Of a DNA stretch of 64,000 bases, positions 1 to 14,061 are shown piece after piece. The stretch's first letter is position 1. The number at the start of each line of letters is the position of its first letter. The position numbers and the translations under genes were made by a program. This DNA is from Cichorium intybus (taxonomy: Eukaryota > Streptophyta > Magnoliopsida > Asterales > Asteraceae): contig CM042011.1 in assembly GCA_023525715.1 (NCBI GenBank), positions 61,986,354-62,050,353 of the forward strand, read 5' to 3'. The notes beneath the pieces are model-generated. The model searched no databases. It worked only from the letters and a program-made list of their open reading frames with translations, and was not told the DNA's origin.

Positions 1-3093
<3,093 letters not shown>

Positions 3094-3237
3094 TCACATA
3101 ATAATTTATAAGAGTTTGATCCAAGGGATGTGATGTTTGATCGTCTACAACATATTCACATTGGTTAACCCCCTTATAATATACAACCTTTCAATGAATT
3201 TCGTTAAGGACCGAGATTGGTTCTCACAGTTCTCAAC

Positions 3238-3395
<158 letters not shown>

Positions 3396-3705
3396 CATAC
3401 AATCTAGTTTTTCTTTCTAATACAACATAAACTAGTCTTAAAAATTTTAAAATTTTAAAATTAAATAAAAAGTCATCGTGGATGCCTTATCAACTTCATA
3501 CACGACTACTGAAAAGACATTTAATGACGCGCATTGCATGTCGTTAAATGGTACATATGACACGAAAATGTATATCATTGGAAGCACTGTCATAAATAAA
3601 AGATGACATACATTTGTATGTCATAAATTTACGGCATACATTTACGACAAACCTTTAGGACTTATAATGTAAGTCGTAAGTTTTTCTTTAAACAAATAAT
3701 CTATA

Positions 3706-3711
<6 letters not shown>

Positions 3712-3779
<68 letters not shown>
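3712..3779. repeat. (TA)n microsatellite inside the CACTA element
   Basis: About 68 bp of TA just inside the left subterminal repeats. Confidence 0.9.
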
Positions 3780-3783
<4 letters not shown>

Positions 3784-4359
3784 ATTAACTCACATTAAAT
3801 TTATTGTCTCATAATATAAAATAATTCATTAATACAAATACAATTCATTGACACATCATCACAATGTGGTATGTCAAATACAAAGTAATAACCAAAATAA
3901 ATGAAAGTACAATGCTATAATAACCAAAATAAATGAAAGTAGATTAGTAATCCTTGCATTTAACCAAAAAGAGTTATCAACAATTCTGCCACTTGATGTG
4001 TTGGAGTGATTGTTGATACCATCCATTGAAACCATGTCATAAATGAAACATCAAGTTGTGAATAACATGTTACTATCAAACAGATAATAAAAAATGCTAC
4101 TATCAATCAGATGATATGGCTTCCCGAACTAAGCATCATAATTTATTTCTTTTAGTTGTACCATCTTCACTATAGAGCTATTTTTCCCTCATCAGTGCAT
4201 ATGGAAACTCATATGTACAATACCGTTCTATTTTTATGTTATGTTGGTTTGTTTATCTCAATCATCAACAATTACATATATGTAAAACTTGGCAGATTAG
4301 CAGACGTCTACAAAGCTGTTTGGAAATAATAAGATGAACGCAAGGACACAGTACCAACA
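3780..4359. other. CACTA interior, no gene seen
   Basis: AT-rich DNA between the left subterminal repeats and the nested SINE. It has no coding frame or recognised motif. A 21-bp block at about 3898-3918 partly repeats the sequence just before it. Confidence 0.4.
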
Positions 4360-4418
4360 TTAATCTTGATGTTATGCCCAATATTTAAAAAAAGACGCTA
4401 AAAATGAGGTTGCTAGGA

Positions 4419-5546
4419 TGACAATGCCTAGTGATATTGCATATTTTAGTCATTGTTGAGCCATATTCTTACTGAAATTATATCATATATATCGTGGTAT
4501 TCTCACTTTTCGTGCCAGTACTTGTTTGGAAGAAAATAATGAAAACAGGGACCAAAAGCATGCAAATTGGAGAAAGTTTGGAGAAGAAGATAAAATCAGG
4601 AAAATACGTATGCGTGCCGCGGAAATCATGAAGGCGCGACGCGGCTTTGAGGCGGTGGAATAAATTCAAATGCCGAGAAAACGGGAGAAGATTAGTACGC
4701 GTACCGCGGTTTTCTTAATTGCGCGGTGCGGCTGCGGGAAATTTGCAACTATAAATAGAGGCATTTACAGCCGAAAACCCTAGCAAAGACCCGGTGGAAA
4801 ATCGACCTGAAGGCTCTTTGACTCCATGATTAAGCATCAGCAACCTCTCAATTGGTATTTCTATGTTTTAGAATTTATTTTCATTTAGCTAGATAGTTAG
4901 TAATTGTTAGCTAGTATCTTTGGGAGTGACAACCACTGATATTAGGCTTTAGTTTATGTTTTTGAATCATTTGGTTACTGTTTGTACCTGTGGAATTCGT
5001 TTTGGTTAATGAGAATCATTTGGTTACAAGTAATGTTGGTTTTTCGGTGTTTTAATGATTGATATTGGTTCTGCATGTTTGTGTTGTGTTTGGATGTTTG
5101 ATTTGACCTTGTTGGACTGTTTTCCTTTGCTGATTTCAGTAGCCAATTAGGTTAGCTTTTTAGGTTTGAACTTTAGCTAGTGACTATCCCGTTGGATCTT
5201 AGTTGTTGGTTTAGTTTATGCCTTGCTTTGGTTTATGTTTGGATTGTTTGATACCTTTGTTTACTTCTGAATTAGAGATGCACTTCTGATTTCAGAAAGT
5301 AACTAGGTTTGGTGTGAAGCTTAGCTTAGTCTATGCTTGTTTTGAGATTGTTCAGTTTAGGTTCTCTGAGTTTTAGTAGCAAGGGTTTAGAAACTAAAGT
5401 CCTCCGACTATAGCGTGACACTATAGTTGGTAATCTGTCATCTGATTTGACCACGTAGCTCCTGCAGATCGACCCTGACTACCACTGTGCTAGTGTGTGT
5501 GTTAGGTTTCTCTTATTTTTGACCGTACGACGACCTAGGCGTGTCA
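4419..5546 (+). repeat. 5' LTR of the Athila-like element
   Basis: Starts TGACAATGCC and ends GGCGTGTCA. It contains a TATA box (4750-4757). The same sequence recurs at 11794-12921. Many differences between the two LTRs are CG versus TG or CA, as expected from decay of methylated cytosines. Confidence 0.92.
4750..4757 (+). promoter_or_regulatory. TATA box in the 5' LTR
   Basis: TATAAATA followed by GAGGC, the usual core-promoter form in plant LTRs. The identical box in the 3' LTR is at 12125-12132. Transcription would start about 30 bp downstream. Confidence 0.7.
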
Positions 5547-5551
5547 AATTT

Positions 5552-5569
5552 TGGCACCGTTGTCGGGGA
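5552..5569 (+). other. Primer binding site, tRNA-Asp type
   Basis: TGGCACCGTTGTCGGGGA begins five bases after the LTR terminus. It differs at two positions from the Athila primer site as I recall it (TGGCGCCGTTGCCGGGGA). Both are C-to-T or G-to-A changes. Confidence 0.8.
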
Positions 5570-5680
5570 GCTGTGAGCTTAGATTAGGTGATTAGTAGGA
5601 ACTTTTGGTTCTTGATTTTCTTTGAGTTTCATTTGGTTAGTATTTTTGGTTTTGATTTTTCGGGCGTGTTGCATTAGTGC

Positions 5681-8600
5681 ATGCGTACCCGCAGGGGTGA
5701 GCAAATATCCCCTTTGCATTTTGACTCAGAGATTGAGCGAACTGCACACAAAATCCGTGCACGTAGACGTTTAAATACAATAAGTTTCAGTCATGTCAGT
5801 AGTAGTACAGTAAGTGTTGCCCAGGAACCCTCGGGTGAGGCAACCGGGATGTCTTTTATTCCCCCGATTTCGGAGTTTCAATTCGGGAGCACGAGTGCTT
5901 CTGGTGGTGCAGTTTCAGCCCCTGCACCCATACCATCATGCACTCCGCCATCGATTCCACTATTTCCACCAGTATCACAACCACAATCCACCAATCTATT
6001 CACCTCTACAATGTCTTGGGGAGAGCCGACCCGTGATGGCACCCCAGTCTCTAGACAGCATACACCAATTTCTCAACCATTTTCTCAAGCACGACCAGTA
6101 CTATTTAAACCTCAGACCACATTCCAACCTATACAACCGCAACAATACCAGCCACCTCTTCAGCAACAGTACCAGTATCCAGAGGAAGAGGAGAGATATG
6201 ATGAGGAAGATGAAGGATGGGTTCCACCAGCACCACAGCAACCAAGGAACTGCGGTCGAGGACCTCTGAGAAGAGCACTGCAGTATCAACCACCACAAGG
6301 TCAGCAGGAATATAACGATCATCACCTTTACGGTAATCCTGCCCAACCTTTATATTTTGCACAACCGAGAAGGCAATCGGTTGCATCACATTTCCAGCCA
6401 CGGGAATATGATGACTCGTCACCAATTTATATTCCTGACAATATTGAATCTTAAATAGAAATAAGGATTCAGTTGTTAGGGATATTACCAGAGTTTAGGG
6501 GGTACAAGCAGGATGACCCGTACAATCATTTATATGAATTTATAGCGATTGCCAATGCTAATACCCCTAGGAATACTAATAGGAACATCTTTAGGCTTAT
6601 GTTATTCCCATTCACTCTTAAAGACAAAGCCAAATACTGATTTACGTCTTTACCATCAAACAACATCACCACGTGGGACCAGCTCAAGGCCAAGTTCCTA
6701 CAAAAATTCTATCCGGCAAGCAAGACAACGGAGATCAGGAGGGTTATTCAAGACTTCCAGCAAAAACCAGGAGAAGCTTTTCATGAAGCATTTGATCGGT
6801 TGAAGGAGTTATTGCGATCCTTCCCGCATCATGAGATTCCCAAATGGCAGTTAGTGAAGTTGTTCTTCGAAGGAGTCAGCGAAACACATCAAGCTATGAT
6901 AAATGCCTCGTCAAGCGGGACATTTATGTGGCAAGATCCAGAACAGGCTTGGCAGTTCTTGGAGCAATTAAGTAATGGCTCCAAAGTAAATGTTTCTACG
7001 AGAAAGACTGTAGGCACAGCAGCAGCAGTGGGAGCTGATGCTGATTGGAAAAAGGAGGTAAAAAAGGAAATAAGTGAATTAAATAAGAAGTTTGACAAGC
7101 TCATGTCAACGCTGCAAAATGGACCTCAGGGTCAATCGTAAGGAGGACCGAAAGTTCAGGAGGCAAACCAAGTTCATGGCCAGTACAACAATGGACGACC
7201 CTACAGACCATATAATCAAGGGCAGCAGCAGAACTTCAATAACCAGAGGCAGAATAACCACCAAGGTCAATCGTCTAATCAAACGAGGTCATACCAGCCC
7301 ACAAGCAATAATGGAAATGCGAGTGGGAGTGGTAGCAATAATAATAGGGGGCCCAACACTGCTGTCAATAATGCCCCAGGAACCCAAGAAGACTTGGTAG
7401 CAAAAATGTATGAAATGTTCAGTGCTACTCAGCAACAGTCCCAGGCCAATGCAAAAGCTATCGAAAACATGGAAAGGCAAATTAGACAAATGGCCGAGGA
7501 TCAGCGAAAAAGGGACAATGGAAAGTTGCCAAGTGCTACGGAGGTTAATCCAACCCATAATCAGCGAGCTGTGAAGGAGCACGTAAATACTGTTGAGACT
7601 GAATGGAGAAAGGTCACTTTGGAGGACTTATTAGATTCAGTAAGTGAGGCAGAGCCTGAGAAAGAAGAAGAGATCCAAGAAAAGGAGGAGACTAAGGAGA
7701 TTAAAGAGGAAAGTAAGGAAAAGGAAATTCCTGTTGAGAAGGGAACTCAACCAGAGGTGGACAAGGAGGTCCATGAAGAAAAGCAGTCGACAGTAGCAGG
7801 AATTAAGCAGAAAAAGAAAGATAAGAAAGGGAAGAAGAAACAGGAAGCACCTAAAGCAATAGGGCCATTGATGAACCAACCTCTGTAGGATGAACTTAAG
7901 GACGCCCCTGAAGATACGAGAATTCTTCAGGAGATGCGTGACAGAAATGGAAAAAGTAAAATTCCCACACCAGACACTATGAGATTGACGATTAAGGCAA
8001 GTGAGGCACTGTTGGGAACACTGCCCAAAAAAGAGAAGGACCCGGGATCACCATTGATCACTACTACTGTAGGAGATGTGGTCATTCGGAACACTTTGCT
8101 GGACTTGGGAGCAAGTGTAAATGTGCTACCAGGGTACTTATATGATAAGTACAAGAATGAAGAACTAGAGCCAGCAAAAGTTGTATTGCAGCTGGCTGAC
8201 CAGTCAACAAAGGTGTCCCGGGGAAAATTGACTAATGTCGTAGTCAAGGTTGGAGACTTCATCTATCCTATAGATTTCCTAGTTATGGAGTATGAAAGTT
8301 TGGATGACGCACCTGCGCTTATTTTAGGACGCCCATTTTTAGCTACGGCTGGCGCCGTGATTGACTGCAAGACGGGGGATATGGACATCTCATTTGGGAC
8401 GCGAAAAAGAAGGCTGAATGTGTTCAGAAACCCCGTATCCTTACCTTCAGGGGATGATGACAAACAACTGGACAAAAGTTTGTTAATGGAGCCTGGAATT
8501 AGGAACAAAGGAAAAATATGGACGCGAACGGGGGAAGGAGGAAAGGAAGAGATTTTAAGGGGAACAAAGGATCATCCGTTAGCCACTATTGACAAGGAGC

Positions 8601-8827
8601 AGTTGCTGGATATGATAGAGATGCTAGAAGCGAGACACCAGCAATATGAGAAAGAATCAAAAGAAAGGGAAGCAAAAGTCTTGAAGCTTCTGGAATCAAA
8701 ACAGCAATGGATTAGTGGAGTGAGCGATAGGATGACCCAACTCACATCCTTAATGTCGATGATGGCTCATAATTTCATACCAGGATTCAAGCAAATGTCA
8801 TCAGGAGTCCAAGGAGAGGAAGAATAA
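5681..8827 (+). pseudogene. gag-pro: gag-protease polyprotein, four nonsense codons
   Basis: One reading frame runs the whole way with stops at 6452 (TAA), about 6638 (TGA), 7139 (TAA) and 7886 (TAG), and no frameshift is needed. The first 250 residues are Pro/Gln-rich and disordered. The Retrotrans_gag core lies at about 6480-7000, with the W..L...F...FYP pattern and a downstream RLKELL. A lysine/glutamate-rich linker (7640-7850) leads to a retropepsin-like aspartic protease at about 7975-8420. It has the active-site DLGAS at about 8108 and the flap-side ILGRPFL at about 8320. It would encode the capsid and its maturation protease. DLGAS in place of DTGAS is usual in this plant lineage. No CCHC zinc knuckle was seen. 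All four stops could come from single C-to-T or G-to-A changes. Confidence 0.85.
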
Positions 8828-8866
8828 GATTAGGAGTTCTACGTCTGGCTAAAGACGTTAAACTTA

Positions 8867-8889
8867 GCGCTTGTTGGGAGGCAACCCAT
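8867..8889 (+). other. Athila-type conserved post-pol motif
   Basis: An AGCGCTT block followed by GGGAGGCAACCCA. This matches the short conserved sequence I recall just after the integrase stop in Athila elements. Here it sits 40 bp after the protease stop, so the missing reverse transcriptase-integrase segment was lost between protease and this point. Confidence 0.6.
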
Positions 8890-9571
8890 CGTGTCATAGG
8901 TTAGGTTCTGTATTTCTTAGAAATAATTAGAAAAAAATATATCATTGTCAATTGCAGGTATTAGTCCAAGGCAAGTGTGGGGTCGTGTGAAGAATTTGGA
9001 TTTTTAATGACCGCGCCGCGGCTTTTTCAATTGCGCGACGCGGGTTCGTAAACCAACCCGATGCGCAGGGGTTGATTTGGTGACACGCGCACTGCGGGTT
9101 TTGCATTTGCGCGACGCGGGAATCGATCGGTCGGATTTTCTTCTATATTAAGGTAAGCCGCGACACTATTCACACACACCACGACTCGGAGCTCTGATCA
9201 ACAAAAATTTCTCGTGTTTTTTCTTGCTCATTCCATTCCCACTACTACGGTACGTCATTCTAACTAGCTATTACTCGTTAAAACTAGTGATTAGGTAGTT
9301 AATTTGAGTGATTTGTTCAAAAAGTTCAAAACTTAGAAATCGCCAATGCTGACTCTTAGGGTGTTTATTTTGCCAAATAGATACCCTAGATGAGTTAGTC
9401 GGCACTTAGGCTACCCTGTGGTGTATTTGGATTGAGTTTAAACAGGTTAAAACTCGATTTGAGTTGGATTTTTGGAAACAGCCGCTCGCCGCGCCGCGCC
9501 CTTGCTCTTGGGCAGCGCCGCGGCTCGGTGGGGAAGACAAGGACTTATTTTGAAAAAAAAAAAATTTCGTT
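8890..9571 (+). other. Noncoding spacer of the Athila-like element
   Basis: Contains a polypurine-like AAGTGTGGGG at about 8974 and GC-rich stretches rich in CGCG (9008-9120, 9480-9530). An A-rich run (9551-9563) ends just before the downstream ORF. No gene seen. Confidence 0.6.
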
Positions 9572-10512
9572 GTGCAGATCATGTTCAGACTAGACCACGA
9601 TTTTCTCCAGTTTCCAGAGGGGCCTGCGAGCTCCGTTGAGTACCGATCGAGGAGAGACGCATTGACCGGTCGCCGGGTTCTTGAGGCGACGATTATTGAT
9701 CGGGACATTCTCAGGGGTGCCGGGCTCTGGGGCGAGATAGAGCCATTTTTACACCGCACCTGGACCCATGGGGATGCTTCATTTACTTGCCGGGGCTGGG
9801 ATAGGCTCATGGCCACCGAGGAGGACGTTGTCTACACGGAGCTTCTACTGGAGTTCCTTTCTACGATCCAGTTTGCACCTGGAGCGACAGATGCCGCTCC
9901 AGGCTTATTCGGTTCAGGTTGGGAGGTGTGCAGAGGGAGTGCAACCTCCGGGAGTTTGGGAGGCGCACCGGTATCTACACCGAGGCGGATCTTCAGCACC
10001 GCCACTTTACACAGTTCATGGAGGCATGCATTCAGGGGCAGCCCGAGCGGGCTGCCAATATGGAGGTTTGGGCACCATTGTCCAACGTTTTCTACGAGGC
10101 GAGGACCTCTCGGGAGAGCCATCTCCATGACCCACTCCACCGTCTCATGCACCGCATCGTCTCCACCTCCATCATACAGCGGGAGGGGGGAGAGAAGGTG
10201 TCCGGCGAGGACATGACAGTCTCCTGGGTTCTCCTCGACCCCTCCAGGTTCCTTCACCTCCCTTTTGCCTTAGCCGCTGCTTTATCCACCCGTGCGACGG
10301 GGGCCTCCGCCAACAGTCCTCTGGGCCGGGGATACTTCATCACCCGCCTGGCCCGATCATACCGGATCCTCACTGCCCGCACTGTCGCCACCTTGACCGC
10401 TTTACCTCCATCTCGCACTACGGCGCGAGCATTAAAGAGCATGGGGCTGATTCAACAGCCGCGCCCGGGACAGTTCGTGAGGGCAGAGACCGAGGCACCC
10501 CAGGACCCATAG
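9572..10512 (+). pseudogene. Athila-type ORF in the envelope position, frameshifted
   Basis: The first frame starts at 9572 with MFRLDHDFLQFPEG. Homology appears to pass to a second frame near 9900-9925, where LREFGRRTGIYTEADL continues to a stop at 10510. REFGRRTGIY resembles the motif I associate with the Athila ORF-1 / putative plant transposon protein group, whose biochemical role is unsettled. The position between pol and the 3' LTR is where Athila elements carry their so-called envelope-like ORF. No clear transmembrane segment is visible, so an envelope function is not supported. The region is markedly GC-rich compared with its surroundings. At least one frameshift disables it. Confidence 0.6.
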
Positions 10513-11793
10513 CCGGCGTACACCCAGCCTGGCAGGAGACGTAGGAGGCAGCCTCCACCAGCAGAGCCAGCTCCACAGCCACAGCCACAGCAGCAGGAGG
10601 ACCCAGCGGCCATCCACCGACTGGCAGCCAGGGTTGCCAGGATGGAGGACCAGTTGGAGTGGATTGGGGAGGTACTTCTGGATCTAGCTACCCAGCAGGG
10701 CCAGCGCCCCCGACCATTCCCAGCCAGAGCCCATGATCATGAGGCTGGACCTTCCAGGCCACCAGGTGGCAATTGATGTATTTTTCTTTTTCTTTTTCAT
10801 TTTTGGGATATATGTACTGAATCTATGGCACTTTTATCTTTTGTTTGTTTATATTTTTCTTGTTATGTTTGCTTTCAATGTCTTGTTGAGTTATGCATGT
10901 TATACCAAATGGGAAGGAGTTGTCTCAGACAAGTGTGGGGTCACCGTGCCCCCTCCACTTGTCTTGACCACCGGCGTGTTCACTGTTGCGTCACAACTCC
11001 AGAATGCGAAATCAATGACCTTTTTGTTCGAATTTGTACCTGTGATACCGAGTACCAACCAAGCAGTCTACAGTCCAAAGGGGTAACTCTTTCTCCCTTG
11101 TTCTAAAATATTTTTATGTACAACGGGGATGTTGTACGGTTTTAAGTGTGGGGTGTGGACGGTCGAAAGAGTCTATTTTTGAAGATTTTTGCGGGAAAAG
11201 ACAACTTTTTAAAATTTTAAGCAACTTTTTCAAAATTTTTACTAAATTGTAATTTTGAAACGAATGGTTTGTGATTGTGATAGCAGTGGTATTTTTCAAG
11301 AGATACTATGTAATTGTGATCATGCTATTAGTTAGTCAAAGAAGTTGAGTTTTAGGAGTTAGACGATTGGATTGTTTTAGGATTGGAATTTAGGAAGGAA
11401 ATGTCAATCTGTGGCCTTTGTTGTTCGAGCCGGTAGGTCTAAAATGGGTGGGGCTTATGCACCTTGCCACCTAAGATCGTCTGGTCTGGGATGGTATTTC
11501 TGAAAGCTCGCTACACGGACAACATCGAAAGTCATGGACAATTCCTTAATGGCCTTTAGAATCTGAATGAGTAAGTACACTTCATTGTAGACAGAAAATT
11601 TGTAATCAAGGGTTCTCTAGAAAGCCATGAATTATAAAGAACATTCTAATTAGGTTCTCACAAACTATTTCACTCTAACTCATAGGGCAATAAGCTTTGA
11701 AACTAAACACAGTCAAAAATTGTTTGAGTCTTAGTTAGAATCTAGTAAAAACTCTTTTGCTTGGGGACAAACAAGGCACAAGTGTAGGGTGTT
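10513..11793 (+). other. 3' noncoding region of the Athila-like element
   Basis: A Gln/Pro-coding stretch after the ORF stop fades into AT-rich DNA. Polypurine-like AAGTGTGGGG occurs near 10929 and 11143. A weaker AAGTGTAGGG at about 11780, just before the 3' LTR, is the likely plus-strand priming site. Confidence 0.6.
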
Positions 11794-12921
11794 TGACAAC
11801 GCCTAGTGATATTGCATATTTTAGTCGTTGTTGAGCCCTATTCTTAGTGAAATTATATCATATATATCGTGGTATTCTCACTTTTCGTGCCAGTACTTGT
11901 TTGGAAGAAAATAATGAAAACAGGGACCAAAAGCGTGCAAATTGGAGAAAGTTTGGAGAAGAAGATAAAATCAGGAAAATACGTACGCGCGCCGCGGAAA
12001 TCAAGAAGGCGCGACGCCGGTTTGAGGCGGTGGAATAAATTCAAATGCCGAGAAAACGGGAGAAGATTAGTACGCGCGCCGCGGTTTTCTTAATTGCGCG
12101 GCGTGGCTGCGGGAAATTTGCAACTATAAATAGAGGCATTTACAGCCGAAAACCCTAGCAAAGACCCGGTGGAAAATCGATCTGAAGGCTCTTTGACTCC
12201 GTGATTAAGCATCAGCAACCTCTCAATTGGTATTTCTATGTTTTAGAATTTATTTTCATTTAGCTAGATAGTTAGTAATTGTTAGATAGTATCTTTGGGA
12301 GTGACAACCACTGATATTAGGCTTTAGTTTATGTTTTTGAATCATTTGGTTACTGTTTGTACCTGTGGAATTCGTTTTGGTTAATGAGAATCATTTGGTT
12401 ACAAGTAATCTTGGTTTTTCGGTGTTTTGATGATTGATATTGGTTTTGCATGTTTGTGTTGTGTTTGGATGTTTGATTTGACCTTGTTGGACTGTTTTCC
12501 TTTGCTGATTTCAGTAGCCAATTAGGTTAGCTTTTTAGGTTTGAACTTTAGCCAGTGACTGTCCCATTGGTTCTTAGTTGTTGGTTTAGTTTATGCCTTG
12601 CTTTGGTTTATGTTTGGATTGTTTGATACCTTTGTTTACTTCTGAATTAGAGATAAACTTCTGATTTCAGAAAGTAACTAGGTTTGGTGTGAAGCTTAGC
12701 TTAGTCTATGCTTGTTTTGAGATTGTTCAGTTTAGGTTCTCTGAGTTTTAGTAGCAAGGGTTTAGAAACTAAAGTCCTCCGACTATAGCGTGACACTATA
12801 GTTGGTAATCTGTCATCTGATCTGACCACGTAGCTCCTGCAGATCGACCCTGACTACCACTGTGCTAGTGTGTGTGTTAGGTTTCTCTTATTTTTGACCG
12901 CACGACGACCTAGGCGTGTCA
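11794..12921 (+). repeat. 3' LTR of the Athila-like element
   Basis: Same length as the 5' LTR (1128 bp), TG...CA ends, TATA box at 12125-12132. It is followed by the TAGGA target duplication at 12922-12926. Confidence 0.92.
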
Positions 12922-13126
12922 TAGGACTAGGGGTGTAAACGAGACGAGCCAACTCGCGAGATACCCGTGATCGACTCGAAAAATACTCGGGATCGACTCA
13001 ACTTTAAGCGAGCCGAGCTCGAGCTCGAGCTACTCGAGTACCTTTTCGAGCCGAGCTCGAGCAGTAAATTAGTAGGCTCGTGAGGCTCGCGAGCTTATCC
13101 GAGTATATATGAAATTACAGTTTTAC

Positions 13127-13129
<3 letters not shown>

Positions 13130-13222
<93 letters not shown>
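13130..13222. repeat. (TA)n microsatellite inside the hAT
   Basis: About 92 bp of TA within the 5' noncoding part of the hAT element. Confidence 0.95.
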
Positions 13223-13223
<1 letters not shown>

Positions 13224-14061
13224 CATAATTAACCTAATATTTAAAATTCCTAAAATTGGCTAACCCTAATTCCCTTATTCCCTTCCTTGTACGCTGAACG
13301 GCTGAAGTGAGGCTCAAACTCCACAGACAGTCGCGACCACAGTCACCACACTACACCGATTCCGCATTCTCCGATCTCCATTCTCCGATCTCCATTCACC
13401 ATCGTCCATTCTCCACCACCAGCCCACCATCGTCCCTTCTACGTGCCACCGCCACCATCGTCCCTTCTAAGTCCGTTCTACCCGCCGCCTGCCACCTCAA
13501 GACACCGGTTCCTGCCATCACCGAGCAATCCATTCACGGTAAGAATTCGATTTCTCTGTTAGTATTTTTGATTTCTCTGTTAGTATTTCATTTTCGATTT
13601 CTCTGTTAGTTCATTTTCGATTTCTCTTCAAAAACTCCACCGATTTCTCTGTGAATTCAGTTAGAATGTGAATTGAAATTGTGTTAGTATTTCAGTGTCA
13701 AACACTTGAAATTGAATTCTTTTAGACTGTTACTCTGTTAGTATTTCATCTTCATTTTCGAATTCTGTTAGACTGTGAATTGAACTTGTCTTAAACATGT
13801 GAATTTATGTGAATTTCTGTGAACTTGTCTCAAACACGTGATTTGTGAATTTCTGTGATTTTCTGTCTGCATCTTGTTGGAATTTCTGTGAATTTCTATG
13901 AACTTGTCTCAAACACGTGATTTGTGATTTCTGTGATTTTCTGTGAACTTGGAATTTCTGTGATTTCTGTGAACTTGGAATTTCTGTGATTTATGGGAAT
14001 TATGTTACACTGTGAATTGACTTGAATTTCATCTTCATTTTTTCTTTGTTGGATATTGTAG

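Larger units (their letters stand above)
4419..12921 (+). mobile_element. Athila-like LTR retrotransposon, gag-protease only derivative
   Basis: The element is 8503 bp long. Two 1128-bp LTRs (4419-5546 and 11794-12921) begin TG and end CA and differ at roughly 27 positions by eye. The target duplication TAGGA is present at 4414-4418 and 12922-12926. The primer site TGGCACCGTTGTCGGGGA (5552-5569) matches the tRNA-Asp type used by Athila elements. Order: gag-protease (5681-8827), an Athila-type post-pol motif (about 8867-8889), an envelope-position ORF (9572-10512), 3' LTR. Reverse transcriptase, RNase H and integrase are absent, so the element is non-autonomous. It lies in the left target duplication of the hAT at 12928-16541. 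Confidence 0.9.

Noticed and set aside
4478..4669. 63-codon minus-strand frame, recurring at 11853-12044
   Set aside because: It lies inside both LTRs of the Athila-like element, so its recurrence reflects LTR identity and not conserved coding.
9406..10257. Minus-strand frames of 136 and 141 codons
   Set aside because: Antisense shadows of the GC-rich plus-strand ORF at 9572-10512, which carries the family motif.
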